NCBI GenBank assembly: GCA_007119095.1
Contig: SKQI01000020.1
Coordinates: 1-7,377 of the forward strand
Reading direction: 5' to 3'
From: Wenzhouxiangella sp.
GTDB taxonomy: Bacteria; Pseudomonadota; Gammaproteobacteria; Xanthomonadales; Wenzhouxiangellaceae
Length of the DNA stretch: 7,377 nucleotides
The notes under the pieces are model-generated. The model ran no database searches and was not told where the DNA came from. It saw only the letters and a program-made list of their open reading frames with translations. The translations under genes and the position numbers were made by a program. Shown one piece after another: positions 1 through 5,630 of this stretch; position 1 is the stretch's first letter, and each line of letters opens with the position of its first letter.

Positions 1-12
1 GATCGCGCAGGA

Positions 13-95
13 TATTGTTCGCACAGTGAATTTTCCGAAGGAGCGTCGTATCGGGACATACGACCGACTGAGGAAAATCCGCTGTGCGGACAATA
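13..95. repeat. Long imperfect inverted repeat (hairpin or miniature element) downstream of atpB
   Basis: Two 24-base arms, 13-36 and 72-95, are almost perfect reverse complements. On a plus-strand RNA they give 21 Watson-Crick pairs, two G-U pairs and one A-C mismatch (29/79). The outer parts read TATTGTTCGCACAG and CTGTGCGGACAATA. Between them is a second perfect 7-base stem (GTCGTAT at 45-51, ATACGAC at 58-64) around a 6-base loop, so nearly all 83 bases fold into one hairpin. Each end has a TA dinucleotide, as left by TA-targeting (IS630/mariner-like) miniature elements, though TA is itself part of the palindrome. No T-run follows on either strand, so it is not a standard Rho-independent terminator. 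It lies between the atpB stop and the expected atpE, which is not visible. The structure is certain at sequence level; its nature is not. Confidence 0.8.
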
Positions 96-134
96 GACTA
101 GCGAGTGCGCGCGTAATTTCATGGATTGTTCGGG

Positions 135-1070
135 CTAGTGTTCTTCATAAGCCAACGACAGGTACACGATCGTCAGCGTCATGAAAATGAACGCCTGCAG
201 CGGCACGACGAGGATGTGGAATATCGCCCAAGCACCACCGGGGATGAACTGAATCCACCAGGGCAGAAGGGCAATCAGCACGAAAATCAACTCGGCCGCG
301 TAAAGGTTGCCGAAAAGTCGCATGGCCAGCGACACCGGCTTGGCGATCAATTCGACGATATTCAACAGCAGGTTGGGGATCCACAGCAGCGGATTGCCGC
401 CGAAGGGATGGGTGAAAAGCTCCTTGCCATAACCGCCGAAGCCCTTGCCCTTGATGCTGTAGATGATGATCAGGGCGAGCACGGTCAGTGACATGCCGAA
501 CGGTGCGTTGATGTCGGCCGAGGGTACGATCCGGAAATAATCGGCACCCAGGATATACATGATGGTCGGCACGTAGTCCACCGGCACCAGGTCCATCAGG
601 TTCCACAGCAGCACGACGCCGAAGATGGTCAGAGCCAGGGGGCCGACGAAATTGCGCGGCCCATGGAAGCTTTCCTTGACCGAGTTCTCGACGAATTCGA
701 CCAGCATTTCGACGAAATTCTGCAACTTGCCAGGCACGCCGGCCGTGGCACGGCGCGCGCCCATGAACAGGAAGAAGACGAAGAACAGGCCGAGCACCCA
801 GGACACCAGCATGGTATCGACATGCCAGACAAATGGATCCATCTGATCCGCACCCTTGGGCAGGCGCAGGTTGGTGATGTGATGATTTACATAGGCACCG
901 GCATCGGCCTGCTCGTTCCAGACGAAACTGGCGCGGGCCTTGGTTTCCGCCCACCAGCCGCCGGATTCGGCAACTTGAGCAAGCATGTCCGAGTTGCCGG
1001 CGGCGCCGGCCTGCCCAACGTCACTGCTTGACAGTGCATCAGTGTCCAGTTGCTGATTACCGCTAGCCAT
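135..1070 (-). CDS. atpB: F1Fo ATP synthase subunit a
   Basis: Subunit a of the membrane Fo sector, which forms the two proton half-channels against the rotating c-ring in the inner membrane. The key region is intact: the essential arginine lies in SLAMRLFGNLYAAELIF (Arg251, equivalent to E. coli Arg210), with Glu260, His285 (AIFHILVVPLQAF) and Gln292 matching E. coli Glu219, His245 and Gln252. The VPGKLQNFVE and SFHG motifs and the C-terminal LTIVYLSLAYEEH are typical. At 311 residues it is about 40 longer than E. coli subunit a (271). The excess is a polar, Ser/Gly/Ala-rich N-terminus before the usual HHITNL start region (about residues 63-68). The ATG at 1070 has no clear Shine-Dalgarno sequence, and neither does the alternative Met29 (ATG at 986), so the start is uncertain. 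It follows atpI after 21 bases in the same operon; atpE would be next, beyond the window. Confidence 0.97.
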   Translation of the reverse strand: MASGNQQLDTDALSSSDVGQAGAAGNSDMLAQVAESGGWWAETKARASFVWNEQADAGAYVNHHITNLRLPKGADQMDPFVWHVDTMLVSWVLGLFFVFFLFMGARRATAGVPGKLQNFVEMLVEFVENSVKESFHGPRNFVGPLALTIFGVVLLWNLMDLVPVDYVPTIMYILGADYFRIVPSADINAPFGMSLTVLALIIIYSIKGKGFGGYGKELFTHPFGGNPLLWIPNLLLNIVELIAKPVSLAMRLFGNLYAAELIFVLIALLPWWIQFIPGGAWAIFHILVVPLQAFIFMTLTIVYLSLAYEEH

Positions 1071-1091
1071 GGTCGTTTTCGAGACGTCCCG

Positions 1092-1487
1092 TTATTCTGT
1101 TTCAGAAGTCGAAAGCGGCAGGTGCGCCATCTTGCGCATTGCCAGCCAGTAAGCCACTGCAGTGGCTGCGTATCCGGTTACAACCGGCAGAAAATAACCG
1201 GCAAACCATTGCACTACGATGACGAACAAAATCACCGCCAGCACGAATTTAAGCGCCATGGCACGATAAAAAGCCCGCACCATGATTTTCGGGTCTCGCC
1301 CCAGCGCCAGACCCACCCTTATGGCAGTCAGCACGGTCAGGAAAACCCCGATGGCGCCACCGACCAGTGCCGCCAAGGCCCAGGCCAGGCCACCGATCAT
1401 AGCGAAACCCAGCCCACACAAGGCAGCCAGTATGGCCTGTAGCCGCAAGAGCCAGGCGACCGTCTTGGCAAATTCTTGTTCGATCAC
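1092..1487 (-). CDS. atpI: ATP synthase subunit I (AtpI)
   Basis: A small inner-membrane protein of 131 residues with four predicted membrane segments, at about 13-32, 36-56, 75-95 and 98-116. This matches the size and topology of AtpI, the non-structural first gene of the atp operon. Known roles for the family are assistance in c-ring assembly and possibly Mg2+ handling. The sequence is poorly conserved in general, so the call rests on topology, length and its position directly before atpB. The only plausible start is a GTG at 1487: an in-frame stop lies seven codons upstream and no ATG intervenes. The Shine-Dalgarno is weak, the best candidate being AAGAG about 14 bases upstream. A promoter and a hairpin-bearing leader lie just upstream (1516-1609). 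Confidence 0.9.
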   Translation of the reverse strand: MIEQEFAKTVAWLLRLQAILAALCGLGFAMIGGLAWALAALVGGAIGVFLTVLTAIRVGLALGRDPKIMVRAFYRAMALKFVLAVILFVIVVQWFAGYFLPVVTGYAATAVAYWLAMRKMAHLPLSTSETE

Positions 1488-1515
1488 GACCCGGGCGCTG
1501 CTCTTTTACCGGCCA

Positions 1516-1533
1516 GGCGCCTGCGAAAGCGCC
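1516..1533 (-). other. Small hairpin in the atpI leader
   Basis: A 5-base perfect stem, GGCGC at 1516-1520 and GCGCC at 1529-1533, with an 8-base loop. It lies 28 bases upstream of the atpI GTG in the predicted leader. Together with the stem at 1540-1567 it would make most of the leader structured. No T-run follows, so it is not a terminator. It is short enough to be chance in GC-rich DNA. Confidence 0.25.
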
Positions 1534-1539
1534 GACGTA

Positions 1540-1567
1540 CTGGGCTGCTAAACAATCTACAGCCCAG
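1540..1567 (-). other. Stem-loop at the 5' end of the predicted atpI-atpB mRNA
   Basis: A perfect 8-base stem, CTGGGCTG at 1540-1547 and CAGCCCAG at 1560-1567, encloses a 12-base AT-rich loop. From the promoter at 1580-1609, transcription should begin near 1573, which puts this stem about 6 bases from the 5' end of the mRNA. A 5'-terminal stem-loop of this kind is known to slow RNase E attack on other enterobacterial mRNAs such as ompA. That function here is inference. No T-run flanks it on either strand, so it is unlikely to be an intrinsic terminator. Confidence 0.5.
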
Positions 1568-1579
1568 CAAATCAGCGGA

Positions 1580-1609
1580 ATTATACCAGCAAAATTGAAT
1601 TGCGGACAA
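1580..1609 (-). promoter_or_regulatory. Sigma70 promoter with extended -10 for atpI-atpB
   Basis: On the minus strand a perfect TATAAT occupies 1585-1580, preceded by TGG, giving the extended -10 form TGnTATAAT. An 18-base spacer separates it from TTGTCC at 1609-1604, which matches four of six -35 consensus bases. The predicted start near 1573 leaves a leader of about 86 bases before the atpI GTG. This would give the ATP synthase operon its own promoter, separate from rsmG-parA-parB and from the secreted-protein gene upstream. Confidence 0.65.
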
Positions 1610-1630
1610 GCCTTCGGTGGGCAGGATTAC

Positions 1631-1684
1631 TCAGGCTCATTCATGCCCCGGGTTGCTTCAGCCCGAACTGGATCAGCCTGATCC
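1631..1684. other. Overlapping dyads between the secreted-protein gene and the atp promoter
   Basis: Two mutually exclusive pairings share bases 1675-1681. One is a perfect palindrome, GGATCAGCCTGATCC (1670-1684, arms of 7 around one base), which contains two GATC sites. The other pairs TCAGGCT (1631-1637) with AGCCTGA (1675-1681) around a smaller 6-base hairpin (1649-1654 with 1660-1665, loop GCTTC). This lies 29-82 bases past the stop codon of the 497-residue gene and upstream of the atp promoter. It could be an mRNA end or processing structure, or a protein-binding site. There is no T-run, so it is not a canonical terminator. Confidence 0.35.
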
Positions 1685-1712
1685 GCGCGGCTCTCCGGCC
1701 CGCGAACCTGGG

Positions 1713-3206
1713 TTAGCGTGATTCAACCTCAAAACGATCGACATGCATCTGATCCGAGACGATTACAGACAAGGTATTTCCTTCCTGGACCAGCGTAAAA
1801 GCGTTGGGATTGGCATTCGCCAGGCTTGGCAGATCACCGCTGATGCCGCCGTTGGCGGCAAGGATGGGATAGCTGCCGTCCAGCGGGGTCTGACCGTAAT
1901 CGCCGGGCAGAACCAGAAAAACGATGGTGCCGCCAGCGAAAGTGGCTTCCCCGTCGATCTCGACGAGATCAGCTGTGACCCCTGGCTCGAACTGGATTTC
2001 GAGCACGGCGTCCTCGCCGTGAGCGTAGTCGCCGGCAATGGCCAGGGTGGCCGACCGCCCGGGGCTGGCCACCAGCCGGCCTTCATTGACCACATCACCA
2101 AGCTGGCCACCGACGCCAAACACCGCGCCTGCGTCGATTTCCAGACTACCGCTGTAGTCCGCCGGCTCGCCGGTAAACAGGGTTGTGCCGTTCTCAACTC
2201 GAATCAGACCCGTGCCATTGGCGCCAGCCGGGCCTACCATGATAAACGGCAGGTCCAGGCTACCGTTGTGGTTGAACACCAGCGTACCCGCACCGCTATT
2301 GAACTGAATCCCGCCGCGCAGATCCAGCTCACCCGGCGGTTCGGCCGCCTCTCCCGACGGCCCGCCAACAACCACTTCGCCAACCCCGCCGGAGTTACCT
2401 CCGATAAGCAATCGATTGTTCTCCGGCAGGCCGACACCTGTGATTTCCAGTGTCGCGCCATCTACCACGCGCAGACTGCCGGCACCCGGATTGGTACCCA
2501 AAGCGCCGCCATTGCCTACGATGAGCCTGGACCCGGAGAGCAGGGAGCCGGGGCCGGTAAGCAGAAGCTCGCCCTGGCTGTCATTCGCTTGCGCCACGGA
2601 AGAAGTAGCGCCCGCCCAGGTCACCTGCGCCCCGTCGCTGATCGTCATTTGACCGGATCGAGTGTGACCGAGCCAGAATCGCCCCGCAAATTCCAGTCTT
2701 GACCCAGCTCCGCTGACGGTGATGCTGCCGTTGCCGTCAGCCTGGCGGCCGATCGAGGTCACGCCTGTATCAAGAATATGCATTCGCCCGCCGGCCAGAA
2801 TTTCGAGCTCGCCGGGGCCGCTGGAACTGATGTCGATGCTCCCCACCTCCCAGCGCGAATCGGCCCCGCTGATCAGGACCCGGCCATCGCCGGCAGACTG
2901 GCTGCCAATCGCAGCGCCCGTCCCTGACACCAGGCTACCGCCGTTGAAGATGCTCAATTCGCCCCGATTGTTGAAGCCAACGGCAAATCCGATGCCGGTT
3001 TCAGCTGCCGCGCCGTCGATCACGGTCGGGTTCGGATTGGTCGTATTGATTCGCACCGAACTGGTCGCCGCGGTCGGCACGCCGCCACTCCAGTTGGCCG
3101 CATCGAACCAGTCATCCGACGCGGTGCCAGTCCAGTTACTTTGGCCAAAGACGCCGCCGCTGGCCGCCGGCAACACGGCGAGAAGCAGTAAAACGAACTT
3201 GTTCAT
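1713..3206 (-). CDS. Secreted autotransporter-like repeat protein without a barrel domain
   Basis: A 497-residue exported protein resembling the passenger part of type V autotransporters. It starts with a signal peptide (MNKF, hydrophobic core about 4-14, likely cut near VFG|QS at 21). Then comes the typical NWTGTASDDWFDAANWSGG segment (24-42), which opens many such passengers. Residues about 82-257 hold imperfect repeats of about 50 residues of the T5SS/PEP-CTERM-associated type: GELSIFNGG then IGSQSAGDGRVLISGADSRW, GELEILAGG then SIGRQADGNGSITVSGAGSR, then more degenerate copies. Residues about 370-483 look like the end of a passenger helix (VNEGRLVASPG, GDYAHGEDAVLEIQF, YPILAANGGISG). No outer-membrane barrel and no PEP-CTERM anchor follow; the protein ends in MHVDRFEVESR. 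A good Shine-Dalgarno (GGGAGAG at 3217-3211) precedes the ATG. It lies 87 bases after parB with no clear promoter of its own. A beta-solenoid surface or extracellular protein is likely; function and ligand are unknown. Confidence 0.85.
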   Translation of the reverse strand: MNKFVLLLLAVLPAASGGVFGQSNWTGTASDDWFDAANWSGGVPTAATSSVRINTTNPNPTVIDGAAAETGIGFAVGFNNRGELSIFNGGSLVSGTGAAIGSQSAGDGRVLISGADSRWEVGSIDISSSGPGELEILAGGRMHILDTGVTSIGRQADGNGSITVSGAGSRLEFAGRFWLGHTRSGQMTISDGAQVTWAGATSSVAQANDSQGELLLTGPGSLLSGSRLIVGNGGALGTNPGAGSLRVVDGATLEITGVGLPENNRLLIGGNSGGVGEVVVGGPSGEAAEPPGELDLRGGIQFNSGAGTLVFNHNGSLDLPFIMVGPAGANGTGLIRVENGTTLFTGEPADYSGSLEIDAGAVFGVGGQLGDVVNEGRLVASPGRSATLAIAGDYAHGEDAVLEIQFEPGVTADLVEIDGEATFAGGTIVFLVLPGDYGQTPLDGSYPILAANGGISGDLPSLANANPNAFTLVQEGNTLSVIVSDQMHVDRFEVESR

Positions 3207-3293
3207 GGAACTCTCCCGATCCAGACGACGTGATGCTGACTTCAGGGTGGGCGGGTCAGGCGGGGGCTACTTGATGAACAGGTGATTTTTTCG

Positions 3294-4169
3294 TTACTTT
3301 TGCCGGAATCGCTCGAGCAGGCCGTCAAGTTCGTCGAGGCTGGTATAACGAATCGTGACCTGGCCCTTGCCGGAGGCCGAGTGTTTGACGCTGACCGGCG
3401 CACACAGCGTTTCAGTGAGCTCCTGCTCCAGTCGCTCCAGGTCGGGGCTTTTTGCTGGCGCCGGCTTTTTCGCCGGCTTGCCTTCTTTGAGCCTGCGCAC
3501 CAGCGCCTCGGTTTGGCGGACCGAAAGCTCGAGATTGATGACCTGCCGAGCGGCACGAACCTGGTCAGCCCGATCCAGCGCCAGCAAGGCTCGGGCATGG
3601 CCCATATCCAGCCGGCGCTGATCGACCAGCTCGCGCACTTCCGGGGCAAGCTCCAACAAGCGCAGCAGATTACTGACGGAAGCCCTGGAACGACCAACGC
3701 TCTCTGCGGCCTGCCCGTGAGTAAGCTCGAACTCTTCGATCAGGCGTTTCAAGGCCACGGCCTCTTCCAGCGGATTCAGATTTTCGCGCTGGATGTTTTC
3801 AATCAGCGCCAGGGCCAGCGTGGCTTCGTCCGGCACTTCGCGGATAATCGCAGGGATGCTGTCCTTGCCGGCCATGCGCGTTGCCCGCCAACGGCGTTCG
3901 CCGGCGATCAGCTCGTAAGTGCCCGGCTTGGCCAGGGGACGAACGACGACCGGCTGAACCAGACCCTGGGCGCGAATCGACTCGGCCAGTTCTTCAAGCT
4001 TGTCCGGATCCATCGCCGAGCGCGGCTGGTAACGACCGGGCTGAATCACGTCCAGCGGCAGTTCCTTGAGCGCCGACTGATCGGCCTGCGGGTCTTCCTT
4101 CTCCACGGCTGCACGGGTCTTGCCCAGCAGCGCATTGAGGTTCCTACCCAGCGGTTTCTTCTTTGCCAT
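3294..4169 (-). CDS. parB: Chromosome partitioning protein ParB (Spo0J family)
   Basis: Binds parS centromere sites near the origin, spreads as a CTP-dependent clamp and works with ParA to segregate the chromosome. At 291 residues it has the family's usual length. The N-terminal GRNLNALLG (8-16) corresponds to the short segment that stimulates ParA ATPase. The nuclease-like CTP-binding domain holds GERRWRA (90-96) and ENIQREN (124-130). The helix-turn-helix parS-binding region is at about 149-171 (LTHGQAAESVGRSRASVSNLL). A Lys/Pro/Ala-rich linker (about 229-241) leads to a C-terminal dimerisation domain. The ATG overlaps the parA stop by one base (TGATG), and GGAGAG (4183-4178) sits 8 bases upstream inside parA. 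No parS-like palindrome was found in the window by eye. Confidence 0.98.
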   Translation of the reverse strand: MAKKKPLGRNLNALLGKTRAAVEKEDPQADQSALKELPLDVIQPGRYQPRSAMDPDKLEELAESIRAQGLVQPVVVRPLAKPGTYELIAGERRWRATRMAGKDSIPAIIREVPDEATLALALIENIQRENLNPLEEAVALKRLIEEFELTHGQAAESVGRSRASVSNLLRLLELAPEVRELVDQRRLDMGHARALLALDRADQVRAARQVINLELSVRQTEALVRRLKEGKPAKKPAPAKSPDLERLEQELTETLCAPVSVKHSASGKGQVTIRYTSLDELDGLLERFRQK

Positions 4170-4954
4170 CAGACCCGCTCTCCGGCACGGCGCAGGTATT
4201 CTCCGGCCAGCCCCATGTAAGCAACAGCGCCGCGCGAGTCACGATCGTAGTGAATCACCGACTGACCATAGCTGGGCGCTTCAGCCACGCGCACGTTGCG
4301 CGGAATGACCGTGCCGTAGACCCGCTCGCCGAAATGTTCGTGCAGCTGGCGCGAGACCGCACTGGAAAGATTGTTGCGTACGTCGTACATGGTTCTGACC
4401 AGGCCTTCGATTTCCAGATCCGGATTGACCGATGCCTGGATCTGATCAATCGTATTCACCAATGCACTCAAACCCTCCAGCGCGTAATACTCGCACTGCA
4501 TCGGAATGAGCACGGCATCGGCCGCGGTCAGCGCATTCAAAGTCAGCACGTTCAGTGCCGGCGGGCAGTCAATCAGAATATGGTGGTACTGGTGGCGCAA
4601 CCCGGCAAGCGCGTCTTTCAGGACGGAGGCGCGATCATCGGCTTCCATCAGACCCACCTCGGCGGCGGTCAGGTCGCCATTGGCCGGCAACAGGTCCACC
4701 TTCATTGCTTCGGCGCGAACCCGGACATCTTCCGCCCTGGCCTCACCCAGCAGCACTTCGCAAATCGTCAGCTGGTCTTCCGACAGTTCGACGCCGGAGC
4801 CTGTCGAAGCGTTACCCTGCGGGTCCATATCGACCAATAGCACACGCTTTTCGAGTTCGGCCAGACCGGCAGCCAGATTCAGGGCGGTGGTGGTCTTGCC
4901 GACTCCACCCTTCTGGTTGGCCACGGCGACGATGCGGCATTTTCGTTCGTTCAT
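4169..4954 (-). CDS. parA: Chromosome partitioning ATPase ParA (Soj)
   Basis: A deviant-Walker ATPase that dimerises with ATP, binds DNA non-specifically and forms the gradient along which ParB-parS complexes move. Its 261 residues match the short chromosomal (Soj-type) ParA, without the N-terminal DNA-binding domain of plasmid type Ia proteins. Visible motifs are the deviant Walker A KGGVGKT (15-21) with the signature Lys15, the A' box DMDPQGN (43-48), and Walker B ILIDCPP (126-132). The conserved segments MYDVRNNLSSAV (189-200) and IPRNVRVAEAPSYG (217-230) are also present. The start overlaps the rsmG stop by four bases (ATGA). No strong Shine-Dalgarno is present, so translation is probably coupled to rsmG. 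parB follows with a one-base overlap. Confidence 0.98.
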   Translation of the reverse strand: MNERKCRIVAVANQKGGVGKTTTALNLAAGLAELEKRVLLVDMDPQGNASTGSGVELSEDQLTICEVLLGEARAEDVRVRAEAMKVDLLPANGDLTAAEVGLMEADDRASVLKDALAGLRHQYHHILIDCPPALNVLTLNALTAADAVLIPMQCEYYALEGLSALVNTIDQIQASVNPDLEIEGLVRTMYDVRNNLSSAVSRQLHEHFGERVYGTVIPRNVRVAEAPSYGQSVIHYDRDSRGAVAYMGLAGEYLRRAGERV

Positions 4955-5610
4955 TGTCTGGTAATGATTGCCAGGCAGCGACGCGCGTCCAGCCCAGGCA
5001 CCTCAAGATCGATAAGCTCGACATTGTACGCGCCTGGCACAGCCTTGATCTCGTTTTCCTCAACCCGGGCCTTCAACGCCAGCAAACGGCTGCCGCGCTC
5101 CAGCCACGCAGCATGCCACTCAACCAGGCGCACCAGCGGCGCCAGGGCGCGGGCAGTAATAGTCGCCGGCACCGGGTCGACGGCCAACTTCTCCAGCCGC
5201 GCGTGGATCGGCTCGATATTGGCCAGGCCCAGCTCGCGCCGAACCTGGCGCAGGAAGCGCACCTTCTTGCCGTTGCTATCGACCAGGCGAAAAACCAGCT
5301 GTGGCCGGGCGATCGCCAGCGGCACGCCCGGCAGGCCGGCGCCAGTGCCCGAGTCCATCACCAGCTCGCCTTGCAGGAACGGATCAACGCTGAGGCTGTC
5401 AAGCAGGTGTCGTGCTAACATTTCCGCAGGCTTGTCCACCGCGGTCAGGTTGTAGGTCTTGTTCCAGCGCTCCAGCAAGGCCAGGTAGCGCAATAGCCGG
5501 CCGCGCTGATCACTCGACAGGGCCAATCCCAGTGATTCCAGGCCCATTGCAAGATCATCATCCAGGCTGGCCCAAGGGGCCGCCAGATCGGAAAGGTGTG
5601 TCGCTTTCAA
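4951..5610 (-). CDS. rsmG: 16S rRNA (guanine-N7) methyltransferase RsmG (GidB)
   Basis: Methylates N7 of a guanine in the 530 loop of 16S rRNA (G527 in E. coli) using S-adenosylmethionine; loss gives low-level streptomycin resistance in several bacteria. Evidence includes ERWNKTYNLTAV, RHLLDSL, the SAM-binding glycine motif MDSGTGAGLPGVPLA, DSNGKKVRFLRQV and TARAL. The start is uncertain. The frame stays open to a GTG at 5643, which would overlap the divergent gene. A TTG at 5610 is used here (219 residues), weakly preceded by AGAGA. An ATG at 5547 gives 198 residues but trims the N-terminal helix compared with E. coli (207). A perfect TATAAT at 5651-5646 lies almost on the GTG and favours a downstream start. 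The usual Met-Lys-Gly near the C-terminal part reads LALKAR here. The 3' end overlaps parA (ATGA). Confidence 0.93.
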   Translation of the reverse strand: MKATHLSDLAAPWASLDDDLAMGLESLGLALSSDQRGRLLRYLALLERWNKTYNLTAVDKPAEMLARHLLDSLSVDPFLQGELVMDSGTGAGLPGVPLAIARPQLVFRLVDSNGKKVRFLRQVRRELGLANIEPIHARLEKLAVDPVPATITARALAPLVRLVEWHAAWLERGSRLLALKARVEENEIKAVPGAYNVELIDLEVPGLDARRCLAIITRQ

Positions 5611-5616
5611 GTTTCT

Positions 5617-5627
5617 CTGGTTACCAG
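5617..5627. promoter_or_regulatory. Small palindrome between the divergent starts
   Basis: CTGGTTACCAG is an 11-base perfect palindrome around one central base. It ends 3 bases before the ATG of the plus-strand gene and lies between the possible rsmG TTG start (5610) and the rsmG -10 candidate. Its position would suit an operator or a small mRNA fold that blocks initiation of the plus gene. A palindrome this short can be chance. Confidence 0.25.
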
Positions 5628-5630
5628 TAG

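Noticed and set aside
1..122. Open minus-strand frame starting at an ATG at 122 and running off the left edge, about 40 codons.
   Set aside because: It has no Shine-Dalgarno, does not resemble AtpE, and is mostly made of the inverted repeat. Forty open codons in this GC range can occur by chance.
85..1609. The 9-mer TGCGGACAA occurs both in the inverted repeat (85-93) and over the -35 box of the atp promoter (1601-1609); it also resembles a DnaA box with two mismatches when reversed.
   Set aside because: A repeated 9-mer in 7.4 kb is not rare, and the DnaA resemblance lacks the core bases. There is no clustering to suggest an origin.
1743..2702. Long plus-strand open frame opposite the secreted repeat protein.
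   Set aside because: It is antisense to a protein with a clear signal peptide and repeats, has a composition typical of reverse-frame reading in GC-rich DNA, and shows no ribosome binding site or domain.
3207..3293. Possible terminator between parB and the secreted-protein gene (5-base stem CTGAC/GTCAG, A-rich stretch next to the parB stop).
   Set aside because: The stem is short and the T-run is on the opposite strand, so it does not form an intrinsic terminator for parB.
3282..4220. Long plus-strand open frame opposite parB.
   Set aside because: parB is unmistakable on the minus strand, and the opposite frame is rich in Arg, Gln and His without any recognisable motif, as expected of a shadow frame.
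3207..4954. Search for parS (TGTTTCACGTGAAACA-like) sites in and around parAB.
   Set aside because: No sequence with the CACGTG core or near-consensus flanks was found by eye here or elsewhere in the window; parS presumably lies outside it.
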